A stretch of DNA of 22,865 bases, from contig SKIC01000002.1 in NCBI GenBank assembly GCA_007116685.1, positions 1-22,865 of the forward strand, written 5' to 3'. Below, in pieces: positions 1-8,853 of the stretch (positions within the stretch are counted from its first letter, which is position 1; every line of letters starts with the position of its first letter). This DNA comes from Balneolales bacterium (lineage in GTDB: Bacteria > Bacteroidota > Rhodothermia > Balneolales > Natronogracilivirgulaceae). A model generated the notes under the pieces. It saw only the letters and a program-made list of their open reading frames with translations, had not been told where the DNA came from and did not search any database. Position numbers and translations under genes: made by a program.

Positions 1-734
1 ATTATAGCCCGGGCAAGAGGTTCATTTTCTGTTGAAAATAAATCTCTAAGTACCGACCTTGCCTCACTTCGCCAATAATTCCATCTTAAGAGATTGGTTT
101 CCGGTTGTACTGAAATGATTTCATCAACCCATATTCGCACAAAAATACCACGGGCGGCCATCACTGAAGTGAAATCAAATTCTGCAGGATTTCTGGGAGA
201 TTCCAGTTTATCAAATTGGCCACTTAGCGAGATATAATCCCCATAAATAAACGGAAGTGTAATTCGCTCATTACTCACAAATCCAGAGGTGGAAAATCGC
301 TCGTTCATCACATTCCCGGCTGGGGTAATGACCGAATCTACTGCCATGTGGAAGCTTACTCCTCCGGTATCGGTTATTCTGTAAGAAGTTATGGCACCCC
401 AAACGGTAAGTGGCTCTCTCGATTGGGTTAGAATATATTCCGGTTTATCTGATGCTTTTTTCTCACTTTGCCAACCGAATAAAAAAGCTCCAAAAGCAAT
501 AATTGTAGCAATATATGCGAACTGCTCAAAAGTTATCAGAGACTCTGAAAATCTCTTTCTGGATAACCTGAATAACAGAAACCAACCTAGAATGGTGATA
601 GCAAGAAAAGCCCCGGTGGCAAGTAAGGATACATCCCATAACTTGCTTAGTGCTATACCCAAAGCAAGAAAGAGAGCCAGCCTGAGAGCCGGGAAAGGAG
701 CTATCGATATTCTGCGGTAGTATTCAAGGTTCAT
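1..734 (-). CDS. comEC: ComEC/Rec2-type competence protein, N-terminal part (cut by window edge)
   Basis: The minus strand is open from an ATG at 734-732 to base 1, giving the first 244 residues of a longer protein. ComEC forms the inner-membrane channel for single-stranded DNA during natural transformation. Residues about 13-90 hold three hydrophobic segments. The following soluble stretch is the DUF4131/OB-like N-terminal domain of the family, with the typical PRNPAEFDF motif followed by the AARGI segment at about residues 179-194. The visible part ends at LFSTENEPLARAI, which in ComEC leads into the membrane Competence domain. The metallo-beta-lactamase domain found in many homologues would lie outside the window. 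The gene starts 39 bases after the stop of the Na+/phosphate cotransporter on the same strand, so co-transcription is possible. Assignment rests on recognised motifs and membrane layout. Confidence 0.82.
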   Translation of the reverse strand, partial: MNLEYYRRISIAPFPALRLALFLALGIALSKLWDVSLLATGAFLAITILGWFLLFRLSRKRFSESLITFEQFAYIATIIAFGAFLFGWQSEKKASDKPEYILTQSREPLTVWGAITSYRITDTGGVSFHMAVDSVITPAGNVMNERFSTSGFVSNERITLPFIYGDYISLSGQFDKLESPRNPAEFDFTSVMAARGIFVRIWVDEIISVQPETNLLRWNYWRSEARSVLRDLFSTENEPLARAI

Positions 735-773
735 GCCCTTGTAGATACAGCAAAATCAATAACCTTACAAGAC

Positions 774-2528
774 CTACTTATCGTCTACAGGAGTAATTTC
801 AGGTTCCATGGAGATTACCTTCAATCTTTTACCGGCACAGGCTTCGTTCACGTTCATAATGTGATCACCGATTTTTTCAAGTCTGTTCAGTAAATCCAGG
901 AAAATAATCCCTTCTTTAACACTATAACTGTTTTTCTCGAGGCGAGCATAGTGCAGATTTCTCAAACGGTCTCGTGTAGCGTTTACTTGTTTTTCTAATT
1001 CCAATGCTGCCATTACATCAACATCTTTACTCTCTCGGGAAAGATTATTTCTCATATTAAGCATGGCATTGTGGATTACTTCCAACATCACATCTACATC
1101 TTTGACAACGTCTTCCTCCAACTCTTCATCATTATCAATAGACCGCTCAACGGTTTTGGCCATTTGATAATACAGATCCCCAATTCTTTCCAAATCGTTA
1201 ATGATATTGTGGAAGTTTCTAATCCGCCTAACTGCCGATTTGGAAGGATTACTGTTTTCAGAAATCTGAGTTAGATATTCGCCAATCTGTAATTCCAGAT
1301 TATCTGCAAGCTCTTCACGCTTTTTGATTTTCTCAATGAATTTACGCTGTTTGCTTTGCTTTTTAAGCAGTAGTGCTTTGAAGCTGTAGTGCATTTTTTC
1401 TACAACCTTACCAAACATTTCCAATTCTCTCTGTGCCTGATTCAAAGACAAATCAGCTGAAGACATCAATCCGGAGTTGATATACTGAATTTGGAATTGA
1501 TCATCTCCTTCTGTCTTCATTGGCTGTATTTTTTCAACCAACTTTATAATCAGAGGCACAAATCCAAACAATAGAACTACATTCAAGATATTGAACGTGG
1601 TATGGAATAGTGACAAGCCGAGCGTGGCATTTGCTCGTGCCTCCTCTGCACCAGACATGATAGATGGAGAACCCGGGATTGCAGATGAGATGATATAATC
1701 CATCAAATTCAAAAATGGATAGATCAATAAGAGCATCCAAAGCACACCAATCACATTAAAGAAAAAGTGAAACCGAGCAGCGCGTTTGGCGTGTACATTT
1801 CCAATTAATGCGGCAATATTCGCAGTAACGGTAGTACCAATATTTTCACCCAGAATCATGGCGGCGGCGATAGGGAAATCAATCCAGCCTTGGAAAAGCA
1901 TTACCAAAGTAATCGCTGTGGCAGCAGATGAAGATTGCGTTAGCAGAGTTAAAATTGTACCAACCCCAACAAACAGCAGGATTGACAAATAGCCTAAATC
2001 AGTATAGCTTCGCAGAAATGCGAAAATCTCAGGATTTTCATCAATATCCGGAACACTATCTTTAATAAATTCCAGACCAATGAAAAGGATACCAAAGCCA
2101 ATCATAGCTTCGGCTATGTTTCTCAATTTAATATTACCGGCAAACAGAAATGGAAAGAAAATACCAATTGTGGCAATTGCTATTGGGGTAATTTGAAACT
2201 TAAAGCCAAAGACAGAAACCATCCATGCCGTAATGGTAGTTCCGATATTTGCACCCATGATAACGCCCGTTGACTCGATAAAGGTCAACAAACCGGCATT
2301 CACAAAACTTACAACCATTACTGTAGTTGTAGTAGAAGATTGTGTTATCGCCGTAGTTCCGAATCCTGTCACAACACCCGTGAATCGGTTTCGCGTCATT
2401 CCTTTAAGAATGGACCGGAGTTTGCCTCCTGCAATTTTTTGTAATCCATCGCTAAAAATTTTCATCCCGAAGATGAATACACCAAGCGATCCAATTAATT
2501 GAAGGAAATCAAAAAACGTATAACTCAT
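774..2528 (-). CDS. Na+/phosphate cotransporter with C-terminal PhoU domain
   Basis: This 584-residue protein belongs to the Na/Pi cotransporter (NptA / type II) family and would import phosphate with sodium across the inner membrane. Two inverted Na/Pi repeats are visible. Each has the family's TQSS signature (QSS at residues 63-65 and 198-200) and a G(A/E)NIGTT motif (92-98 and 227-233). About eight to nine hydrophobic segments fill residues 1-335. From about residue 360 the protein becomes charged and helical, matching PhoU-like repeats (to about 560) that usually sense or control phosphate uptake. The ATG start fits the family's N-terminus, with the first membrane helix at about residue 8. 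A 300-base gap lies upstream and comEC starts 39 bases downstream. The transported ion could differ from phosphate, but the family assignment is firm. Confidence 0.92.
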   Translation of the reverse strand: MSYTFFDFLQLIGSLGVFIFGMKIFSDGLQKIAGGKLRSILKGMTRNRFTGVVTGFGTTAITQSSTTTTVMVVSFVNAGLLTFIESTGVIMGANIGTTITAWMVSVFGFKFQITPIAIATIGIFFPFLFAGNIKLRNIAEAMIGFGILFIGLEFIKDSVPDIDENPEIFAFLRSYTDLGYLSILLFVGVGTILTLLTQSSSAATAITLVMLFQGWIDFPIAAAMILGENIGTTVTANIAALIGNVHAKRAARFHFFFNVIGVLWMLLLIYPFLNLMDYIISSAIPGSPSIMSGAEEARANATLGLSLFHTTFNILNVVLLFGFVPLIIKLVEKIQPMKTEGDDQFQIQYINSGLMSSADLSLNQAQRELEMFGKVVEKMHYSFKALLLKKQSKQRKFIEKIKKREELADNLELQIGEYLTQISENSNPSKSAVRRIRNFHNIINDLERIGDLYYQMAKTVERSIDNDEELEEDVVKDVDVMLEVIHNAMLNMRNNLSRESKDVDVMAALELEKQVNATRDRLRNLHYARLEKNSYSVKEGIIFLDLLNRLEKIGDHIMNVNEACAGKRLKVISMEPEITPVDDK

Positions 2529-2828
2529 GGAATAAATTTATTATGGAGCCCGAAGATATGCCCAGTGATTGTTCGTATGAACTCCAAAATTTGCATGTAT
2601 AGAAAAGATTTTTGTGGATGCTGTCTGTCCTGATAGAGAAAAGTCACATCGTAATCAGAATGTTTAAAATAAGATGTTATTTGCATTCCGTGCAGTAAAA
2701 ATCATGAATTTTACAATATGATAACATTGGCAATTTGAATTGCACTTCAATCTAAAATTAACTTTACAAAAATCCTACCTTTCGAACATTTCCTATAATA
2801 ACAAATTAACCCTTCTTAATGCTTTCCA
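2529..2828. other. Intergenic gap of 300 bases without a recognisable gene
   Basis: This AT-rich interval separates the stop of hemW from the start of the Na+/phosphate cotransporter, both on the minus strand. It must hold the cotransporter's promoter unless hemW is read through. I see no tRNA, no convincing hairpin terminator, no repeat and no open frame with coding character. Confidence 0.5.
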
Positions 2829-3971
2829 TCAACCGGCTGCTATAATTTTAGTGGTCAATTCGTCTGCTATGGTCATGCCTTTTGAGGTAAGAGATAACAG
2901 TTCTGGGTCTTGGCTTATATAAGCCTCTTTTCTCAAATAATCTATAAGCGTGAGTTGCTTGTCATTAAAACGATAGGAATAAACCTCTTCTAGTTTTTTT
3001 AGATGAGTTCCTTTTCTGGTTCGTAAGGTTAGCAAAATATATTCTTCAGCAAGTTCTTGCTCTGTTAATACTTCTTTTGCATCGGGGTCTTCGAATTTTC
3101 CGGTGCTATACATTTTGAAGTTTCGAATATTGGCAGACCTCTTAGCTACAGGGCTTTCTCCATCCCATTCGAAAGAATGTGCTGAAGGGCCAAATCCCAA
3201 ATAGGTTTTGTGCTGCCAGTAGTTTGCATTGTGAATAGCTTCGTAACCGGGCTTCGCATAATTACTGATTTCATATCGGATTAAGCCCCTCTCTGCCAGG
3301 CGACTTTCTACAATCTGCATGTGTCTGGCCACCATCTCGTCATCCGCCGGTGTGAGTCGGCCTAATTCAAATTGTTTCCCAAGGCGTGTTTTGGGTTCTA
3401 AAGTTAAACTATACGCAGAAACATGAGGTGGATTATAGGATAGGATTTGCTCCAAATCATCTTCAAGCTGTTGCTCCGTTTGTCCTGGATTACCATAAAT
3501 TAGATCAACAGTAAAAGAAGGCAAATTCGAATTGGCGATTACTTCTAAACTTCTGTGTGCTTCCTCTTTGGTATGTGCCCGATGCATAAATTCCAGCAAC
3601 TCAGGTTGAAAACTTTGAATCCCCATACTGACTCGAGTTACACCAACATCCATTAGTGCTTGAATATAACCGGGAGTGACATCATCCGGATTAACCTCTA
3701 CCGTGAATTCTGACAAATTGCTTATATCGAAGCGGGTTTCAAGAGCATCAATAATCATGAAGAGTTGAGCCGGTGAAAGCAAGGATGGAGTACCTCCACC
3801 AAAATAGAGGGTCTCTACTTTTTGGGCATAATCGGGCAACTCTCGGTTTTCAATTTCAGATAGAATCGCATCCACAAACTCCGGAATATGTTGTTGCGAG
3901 GTTAGAAAGTAAAAATCGCAGTACGAACACGCTTGCTTACAAAATGGGATGTGAATATAGATACCGGCCAA
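2829..3971 (-). CDS. hemW: HemW-type radical SAM protein (heme chaperone)
   Basis: This 380-residue protein starts with the HemW signature IYIHIPFC, followed by the radical-SAM CxxxCxxC cluster motif (Cys11, Cys15, Cys18) that binds a 4Fe-4S cluster and SAM. The GGGTPS motif is at residues 58-63. The C-terminal HemN domain contains a GFGPSAHSF motif. HemW proteins, once annotated as oxygen-independent coproporphyrinogen oxidase, are now regarded as heme chaperones for the respiratory chain. Length is normal for HemW (about 380). The start is TTG at 3971-3969: the frame upstream runs to a TAG with no ATG or GTG, and the family N-terminus begins exactly here, so TTG is well supported. The gene is divergent from the exported CHAT protein. 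HemW rather than HemN is favoured by the short N-terminus. Confidence 0.9.
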   Translation of the reverse strand: MAGIYIHIPFCKQACSYCDFYFLTSQQHIPEFVDAILSEIENRELPDYAQKVETLYFGGGTPSLLSPAQLFMIIDALETRFDISNLSEFTVEVNPDDVTPGYIQALMDVGVTRVSMGIQSFQPELLEFMHRAHTKEEAHRSLEVIANSNLPSFTVDLIYGNPGQTEQQLEDDLEQILSYNPPHVSAYSLTLEPKTRLGKQFELGRLTPADDEMVARHMQIVESRLAERGLIRYEISNYAKPGYEAIHNANYWQHKTYLGFGPSAHSFEWDGESPVAKRSANIRNFKMYSTGKFEDPDAKEVLTEQELAEEYILLTLRTRKGTHLKKLEEVYSYRFNDKQLTLIDYLRKEAYISQDPELLSLTSKGMTIADELTTKIIAAG

Positions 3972-4133
3972 GTGGAGATGATTTAAATTAACGTTCTACC
4001 GAAAACACGAGTAAAGATATCATTTTTTGTCTATAAAGATGATTTCAAGCTAAGTAAACATCCCTACTATTTTCATTGCTATTGTATTGGTTTTTTGGTT
4101 GATTTACGGAGCTATACCCATGGTCAGTTATTT

Positions 4134-6977
4134 ATGAGATTTTCAATCTACCTTATATTATTGCTCATTTTTTCTGCTTCATCAGTATGGGCACAATCTG
4201 ATGAAACCAAAGATGTTTTGCAGCAAGCAAGAGAGCTAGCAGAAAACAATGCTCTGGATGACGTTCTAGAACTGTATCAGCAGCTAGAAAAGGACCTCCA
4301 GTTAAGCGCAAATAAAGCTGACCTTTCCCGGCTCTACTATGACTGGTTTCTGTTTGAAAGAAATAGAAATGAGACAGAAATTGCCCATAGGTTACGAGAG
4401 AAAAGTCTTGAATTCGCTACCAAGTCCGGAGAATATGGACTCGCGTCTCGCATCATTCAGGAAAAAACCGGGGAATTAATAATGATTGATGAATTGGATG
4501 ATGTTAAGCCAATGCTCATTCAGGCTTTAGGTTTCTCTAAACTGAGTGGAGATATCAACCTAATCATCGCAAACTATATCAATTTGGCCAATATTGAGCA
4601 GCATTTTGGAAATTATTATAAATCTATCGGATACCTGGAGCTTACAACACCTTATCTAGATACAGATGAAAGCTGGAATTATTTTCATCTGATTCACACC
4701 AGACTTTCATTTTCTTATTCTAATCTGGGAAATTATCAACAAGCCCTTACGCACAGATATGTGGCTTTGCAAGCAGCCCGGCAAATGGACGACATCGAAA
4801 AGATTGCTACTGAGTTAAATGGTATCGCACTTACTCACAGGCGTTTAGGAAACTTCCGTGCAGCCAGAATCAGATATCTTGAAGCGCTCGAAATCGCCTC
4901 AAGTAATGATTTGTTTCTGCTCCAATCCACCATTTATAATAATCTTGGCAATCTTAACCGGTTCATGAATAATTATGAAGCCGCCTACTCCTACTTTTCA
5001 GATAGCCTTGAATTACGACTTTTGTATGGCAATCAAACTCAAATCTCATACAGTTATAACAGTCTGGGACTAACCTATTGGAATCTTGGAGACCTGGAAA
5101 AGGCAAAAAAATATATTCAAAAGGCTATAGATATCAGACGAGAATTCCGATCTCCTATTCGTTACGCACAAAGCCTTTATAACTATCATTCTCTTTTGGC
5201 TTATGAGCAAAACTATGACGAAGCATTGAGTTATCTGGATGAAGTAATCGCTATCCGGAAAAATTTCGGCAGCAATGAAAGTCTTGCAAGTACTTATCTA
5301 AGACGGGCGGAAATCAATAATTTTAGAAATGATTTTCTGGCTGCCGAATCTGATATCAAAAAAGGCCTGGAATTGAATCCTAATGTAGAATCAATTAATG
5401 ATTTAAACATTCTTATTTCATTCTACAGAGAAACAAGACCTGATCTTGCTACTGATTTCTCAGAAAGATTGATTACTGTTATTGAATCAGAGAGAAGAAT
5501 GATGGGCTTCAATGCGGAGAACAGAAGTAATTTTTACAGCCACCACATTTCTGTACTGAACGACATCGCACTTTTCTATTTTGAAGAACACGATGATTTA
5601 AACCAGGCTTTTCAGATTGCAGAGTTAACCAAGGCTCGTACATTCATTGATCAATTAGCAGCCGGACAAGCAAATCTTGATGCTCTTTGGCCCGCTCAAA
5701 AGCTTGAAGAAAGAAATCACTTAGAACGTGAGATTTTATTCCTCAAAGCTGATAAACAACATGCCACAGAAAGCTCGGAAGTAAGCCGAATTAATAACCT
5801 AATACGAAGAAAAGAGGATGAATTAGAATTATTCGTAAACAATGTGTTTATGAATAACCCACAATTATCTCGCTTCCAATATCCGGAGCCTATCGCCCTT
5901 GCTGATTTGCAACGCATTCTCGATCCGGAATCCCTGCTACTTTCCTATTCATTTACCAACGATGATATTTTACTTTTCGGAATCACGAATGACTCTGCTC
6001 AAGCCTGGAAGTTATCCGATGAAGAAGAACGCTCTATGGTTGAGAAGATTTCCGAGAAGGTACTGCAAATCAGAGAAAATATTTCGGCGCACGTAATTGT
6101 AGATAATATCCACTCTCAGGCAGATGAGTTATTCAGCCTGTTACTCAAACCTGCGGAAGAGCTTATCGCAGAGAAATCCAATTTGATTATAATTTCTGAT
6201 GCTGATTTGGCTTTTTTGCCTTTTGAAGTACTTAGGAAAAACGAAAGGTATTTAACAGAAACGCATTCCATCAGATACCTTCCTTCTGCAACTTCACTTA
6301 CTTTTATTAACAGGCCATTACACAGATACCCCCAAGATATGTTAATTGTGGCTGACCCTGATTATGATAGTCCTTTATTAGCAGATTTATCAGGTGAGGC
6401 ATTCACCGTTTTACCATCAACACGCCTGGAAGCAGAAACCATCAAAAGGGCATTTCCCACTGCACAGTTAATGCTGGGCGACGATGCAAATATCGCAAAC
6501 TTAAAAGCAAAAAATTTAGCCGATTATCGATTCTTACACTTTGCAACGCACGGTGTTGTAAATAATCAAATTCCTGAATTATCCGGATTAGTATTAAGTC
6601 CGGCTTCCGAAGATGAGAACATCTCAGTTAATATGGGCATGCTTACACTGGCTGATATTTATCAATTGGATATTACCGCCGAATTAGTAGTGCTAAGTGC
6701 CTGTGATTCAGGAATGGGTCAGCAAGTCAGAGGCGAAGGTGTTTTAGGATTACAACGCGCATTTTTATCAGCAGGCGCAAGTTCGGTTCTGGTCAGTTTG
6801 TGGCCGGTTTATGATCAAAGCACCGCATTTTTTATGGAAAACTTCTACACCATGCTCAGAGCCCATCCCGAGAAATCAAGAGAGGAAATTTTGCAGGAAA
6901 CAAGAAAAAGACTTTTGAACCATAGAAGGTTTTCACATCCTGTTTATTGGGCACCTTTCGTACTGGTAGGACTTTAG
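4134..6977 (+). CDS. Exported TPR-CHAT domain protein (caspase-like)
   Basis: The protein has 947 residues from the ATG at 4134. An in-frame TTG at 4095 would add 13 residues, but the later ATG places a clean signal peptide (residues 1-21, ending VWA, then Q) at the very N-terminus, so I prefer it. Residues about 25-470 are helical tetratricopeptide-like repeats; the clearest are the three consecutive units with YNNLGN, YNSLGL and related motifs around residues 230-345. The C-terminal CHAT domain (about 590-947) has the caspase-type dyad: His806 in FATHG and Cys857 in LSACDSG, then the conserved GEGVLGLQRAFLSAGA and SLWPV motifs. CHAT domains are clan CD peptidases. Substrate and partner are unknown. 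It is divergent from hemW, and its stop overlaps the stop of the symporter gene on the other strand. Confidence 0.9.
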   Translation: MRFSIYLILLLIFSASSVWAQSDETKDVLQQARELAENNALDDVLELYQQLEKDLQLSANKADLSRLYYDWFLFERNRNETEIAHRLREKSLEFATKSGEYGLASRIIQEKTGELIMIDELDDVKPMLIQALGFSKLSGDINLIIANYINLANIEQHFGNYYKSIGYLELTTPYLDTDESWNYFHLIHTRLSFSYSNLGNYQQALTHRYVALQAARQMDDIEKIATELNGIALTHRRLGNFRAARIRYLEALEIASSNDLFLLQSTIYNNLGNLNRFMNNYEAAYSYFSDSLELRLLYGNQTQISYSYNSLGLTYWNLGDLEKAKKYIQKAIDIRREFRSPIRYAQSLYNYHSLLAYEQNYDEALSYLDEVIAIRKNFGSNESLASTYLRRAEINNFRNDFLAAESDIKKGLELNPNVESINDLNILISFYRETRPDLATDFSERLITVIESERRMMGFNAENRSNFYSHHISVLNDIALFYFEEHDDLNQAFQIAELTKARTFIDQLAAGQANLDALWPAQKLEERNHLEREILFLKADKQHATESSEVSRINNLIRRKEDELELFVNNVFMNNPQLSRFQYPEPIALADLQRILDPESLLLSYSFTNDDILLFGITNDSAQAWKLSDEEERSMVEKISEKVLQIRENISAHVIVDNIHSQADELFSLLLKPAEELIAEKSNLIIISDADLAFLPFEVLRKNERYLTETHSIRYLPSATSLTFINRPLHRYPQDMLIVADPDYDSPLLADLSGEAFTVLPSTRLEAETIKRAFPTAQLMLGDDANIANLKAKNLADYRFLHFATHGVVNNQIPELSGLVLSPASEDENISVNMGMLTLADIYQLDITAELVVLSACDSGMGQQVRGEGVLGLQRAFLSAGASSVLVSLWPVYDQSTAFFMENFYTMLRAHPEKSREEILQETRKRLLNHRRFSHPVYWAPFVLVGL

Positions 6978-8476
6978 GAATTACTATCCTGTTTCATCGC
7001 CTCAAAAAGCTTTTCGTAATCTTCGGGAGTTTTGGTAAATAAACTTATCGCCACAGTCATAACCCCTCCGGCTATAAATCCGGGGATTAATTCATAAATC
7101 AGGGCATTAAGCTGGGGTACCAGATACCAAACTATTGTGACTAAGGCCCCCGTAAGCATACCTGCAATAACTCCTTCTTTCGTTGTTTTCTTCCAGTATA
7201 GCGCCAAAATAGTTGTGGGACCCAAAGCTGCGCCTAATCCCGCCCAGGCAAATAAAACAAGCCAGAACACTAGATTTTCTGCAATCAAACCAAATAACAG
7301 AGAAACAACTACCAACAAGGCTACTACGATTCTACTGTAGAGCACCAATGTTTCTTGTGGCACGTCTTTTCCTTTGCAGATAATTTTTTCATACACATCC
7401 CGAACTACCGCTGATGCCGCAACCAATAATTGGGAATCAGCAGTTGACATTATTGCTGCAAAAATAGAAGCTACGATAGCACCAAAAATGATAGATGGTA
7501 GAAACATACGAGCCAGTACGGGATATAAATTTTCCGTATCTCCAGCCGGTAACAGGTCCACTTCCGGGATAATCACACGTCCGGCCAACCCAATTATCAA
7601 TGCACCCCAAGCCATAAGTACATTCCAAATAGTTCCGGTTACAGCTACCCATCGCAATTGGCGCGAATCATCGATCGACATATATCGTGCAATAATGTGT
7701 GGATTTCCGGGAGCGCCAAGTCCAATTCCCAAAAAGCCCACTAAAACTCCAGCCGACAAAGCAACGGGGTCAATCAAAGTTGGGTCAATCTGCGAAAGTT
7801 GCATAGCGATAAATTCCCAACCTCCCGATTGTATTATTATGATTACAGGAAGTAATACCAAAGCCAATAGCATAAAGATAGCCTGCACCATATCTGTGAG
7901 GCTAACCGCCAGAAATCCACCAAGAATGGTATAAACAAGTACAATAATTGCAGTAAAAATAATCCCGGTTTGATTAGTAACATCAAATCCCGAGGCAAAG
8001 GCTTTACCGCCAGCCACAAACTGTGCAGAAACGTAGCCAATCATAAAAATCAGAATAATTACAGACATCAAAATTCTGAGTACTCCGGATTCATCCCGAA
8101 AACGAGCCGCAAAGAAATCGGGAACAGTAACGCAATCATAAGCACCACTAAAATTGCGTATTCGGCGGGCGAAATAAAGAAATAGGAAAAGTTCAACTAC
8201 GATATACCCAACCACAGCCCAAACCGCAGATGCACCCATCACATAAGCCATGCCTGTAACACCCAGCAACAGCCACGCACTTCTACCGGAAACTACCGCT
8301 GATAATGCCACAATCAAGCGATTCATGCTTCTGCCACCCACAAAAAACTCGGCTATTCCGCGTGATGAATATCGGGAAGCATAAATCCCAATTCCGATAA
8401 TGGAAGACAAATAAATCACAAAAGCGGCTATAGCATAGCCATCAACAGCAATTTCGGTAATCTGAATATCATCCAT
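6974..8476 (-). CDS. putP: PutP-like Na+/solute symporter (SSS family)
   Basis: A 500-residue membrane protein of the solute:sodium symporter family, with about 12-13 hydrophobic segments. It closely tracks the Na+/proline symporter PutP: FVGGRS (residues 45-50), GGFLAVSLTDMVQ (186-198), AIMSTADSQLLV (341-352, Ser344/Thr345 matching the PutP Na2-site Ser/Thr), AWAGLGAALGP and the C-terminal YELIPGFIAGG. It probably imports proline or a similar amino acid or organic ion with sodium. One key residue differs: at the position of PutP Asp55, essential for Na+-coupled uptake in E. coli, this protein has Gly64 (in VVSGRSAW), so coupling or substrate may differ. The gene lies downstream of a long 5' region with a small membrane ORF and hairpins. 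Its stop TAA (6976-6974) overlaps the TAG of the CHAT gene. Confidence 0.85.
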   Translation of the reverse strand: MDDIQITEIAVDGYAIAAFVIYLSSIIGIGIYASRYSSRGIAEFFVGGRSMNRLIVALSAVVSGRSAWLLLGVTGMAYVMGASAVWAVVGYIVVELFLFLYFARRIRNFSGAYDCVTVPDFFAARFRDESGVLRILMSVIILIFMIGYVSAQFVAGGKAFASGFDVTNQTGIIFTAIIVLVYTILGGFLAVSLTDMVQAIFMLLALVLLPVIIIIQSGGWEFIAMQLSQIDPTLIDPVALSAGVLVGFLGIGLGAPGNPHIIARYMSIDDSRQLRWVAVTGTIWNVLMAWGALIIGLAGRVIIPEVDLLPAGDTENLYPVLARMFLPSIIFGAIVASIFAAIMSTADSQLLVAASAVVRDVYEKIICKGKDVPQETLVLYSRIVVALLVVVSLLFGLIAENLVFWLVLFAWAGLGAALGPTTILALYWKKTTKEGVIAGMLTGALVTIVWYLVPQLNALIYELIPGFIAGGVMTVAISLFTKTPEDYEKLFEAMKQDSNS

Positions 8477-8726
8477 TTGTGCTAAGTTCTGTGTAATTAT
8501 GCCGCTAACATAATGATGGTGAGCTGTAAAACCAAAGGTCCGATATCAGTTGAGCCGAATAGAAAGGCTAATCGGCTCACAATACTAATTAAATTGAGCC
8601 GATTAATAATTATTTCACCCGATACGAACTCAATATCTAGTTAATGCGGTGTAAAAACCCAGGCTGAAATTGTGGTATCAGAAAATTTGAAGAAGCTATG
8701 TTGTCATTGGATGAATGAACTTTTAT
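8477..8726. other. 5' region of the symporter gene with dyad structures
   Basis: About 250 bases lie between the small membrane ORF and the symporter start. No gene is seen on either strand. The stretch contains a three-armed repeat (8551-8605) and a shorter dyad (8709-8732), listed separately. The symporter's promoter is expected here or farther upstream, but no convincing -35/-10 pair was found. Confidence 0.5.
8551..8605. repeat. Three-armed inverted repeat with mutually exclusive hairpins
   Basis: Arm A (TGAGCCGA, 8551-8558) is complementary to the central arm (8572-8579, TCGGCTCA). The central arm, extended to 11 bases (8569-8579, TAATCGGCTCA), is also perfectly complementary to a third arm (8595-8605, TGAGCCGATTA). 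Only one hairpin can form at a time. On the minus strand the longer 11-bp hairpin is transcribed first, and the unit lies 75-129 bases upstream of the symporter start. It could be an attenuator-like RNA switch or a DNA operator array. No T-run follows either hairpin, so a simple terminator is unlikely. Confidence 0.6.
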
Positions 8727-8732
8727 TCATCC
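8709..8732. repeat. 8-bp perfect dyad at the end of the small membrane ORF
   Basis: GGATGAAT (8709-8716) and ATTCATCC (8725-8732) are perfect inverted repeats around an 8-base loop. The right arm overlaps the stop codon of the 33-codon ORF. There is no clear T-run on either side, so a terminator function is doubtful. Confidence 0.4.
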
Positions 8733-8828
8733 GTTATCAGTATGACTTTTATTCATATAAGCGAGAACAAAAGCCAACATTATCAAGACAACCGGTAAAA
8801 CAAAAACCGCAAGGTTTAGTGCTAACAT
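8727..8828 (-). CDS. Putative single-span small membrane protein (33 residues)
   Basis: An ATG (8828-8826) to TGA (8729-8727) frame encodes 33 residues. Residues 1-24 form one strongly hydrophobic helix (MLALNLAVFVLPVVLI followed by MLAFVLAY), followed by a polar tail MNKSHTDNG with one lysine. This is the layout of small accessory subunits of transporters and oxidases. It lies on the same strand as, and about 250 bases upstream of, the PutP-like symporter; small single-span partners are known for some SSS and NSS transporters. It also lies about 145 bases downstream of glutamate dehydrogenase, just past a 13-bp stem. No Shine-Dalgarno sequence is visible, but most genes here lack one. The frame is short enough to be chance; the clean hydrophobic-then-polar pattern is the main support. 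Confidence 0.42.
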   Translation of the reverse strand: MLALNLAVFVLPVVLIMLAFVLAYMNKSHTDNG

Positions 8829-8853
8829 ATATTTATATGGGTGAATAAATAGA

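Noticed and set aside
391..720. Plus-strand frame of 109 codons at the left edge
   Set aside because: It lies opposite the comEC frame, whose minus-strand translation shows membrane helices and the family motif. The plus-strand product has no recognisable feature.
7374..7934. Plus-strand frame of 186 codons inside the symporter gene
   Set aside because: It is a shadow of a strongly conserved membrane protein gene. Its threonine/isoleucine-rich product looks like antisense of hydrophobic codons.
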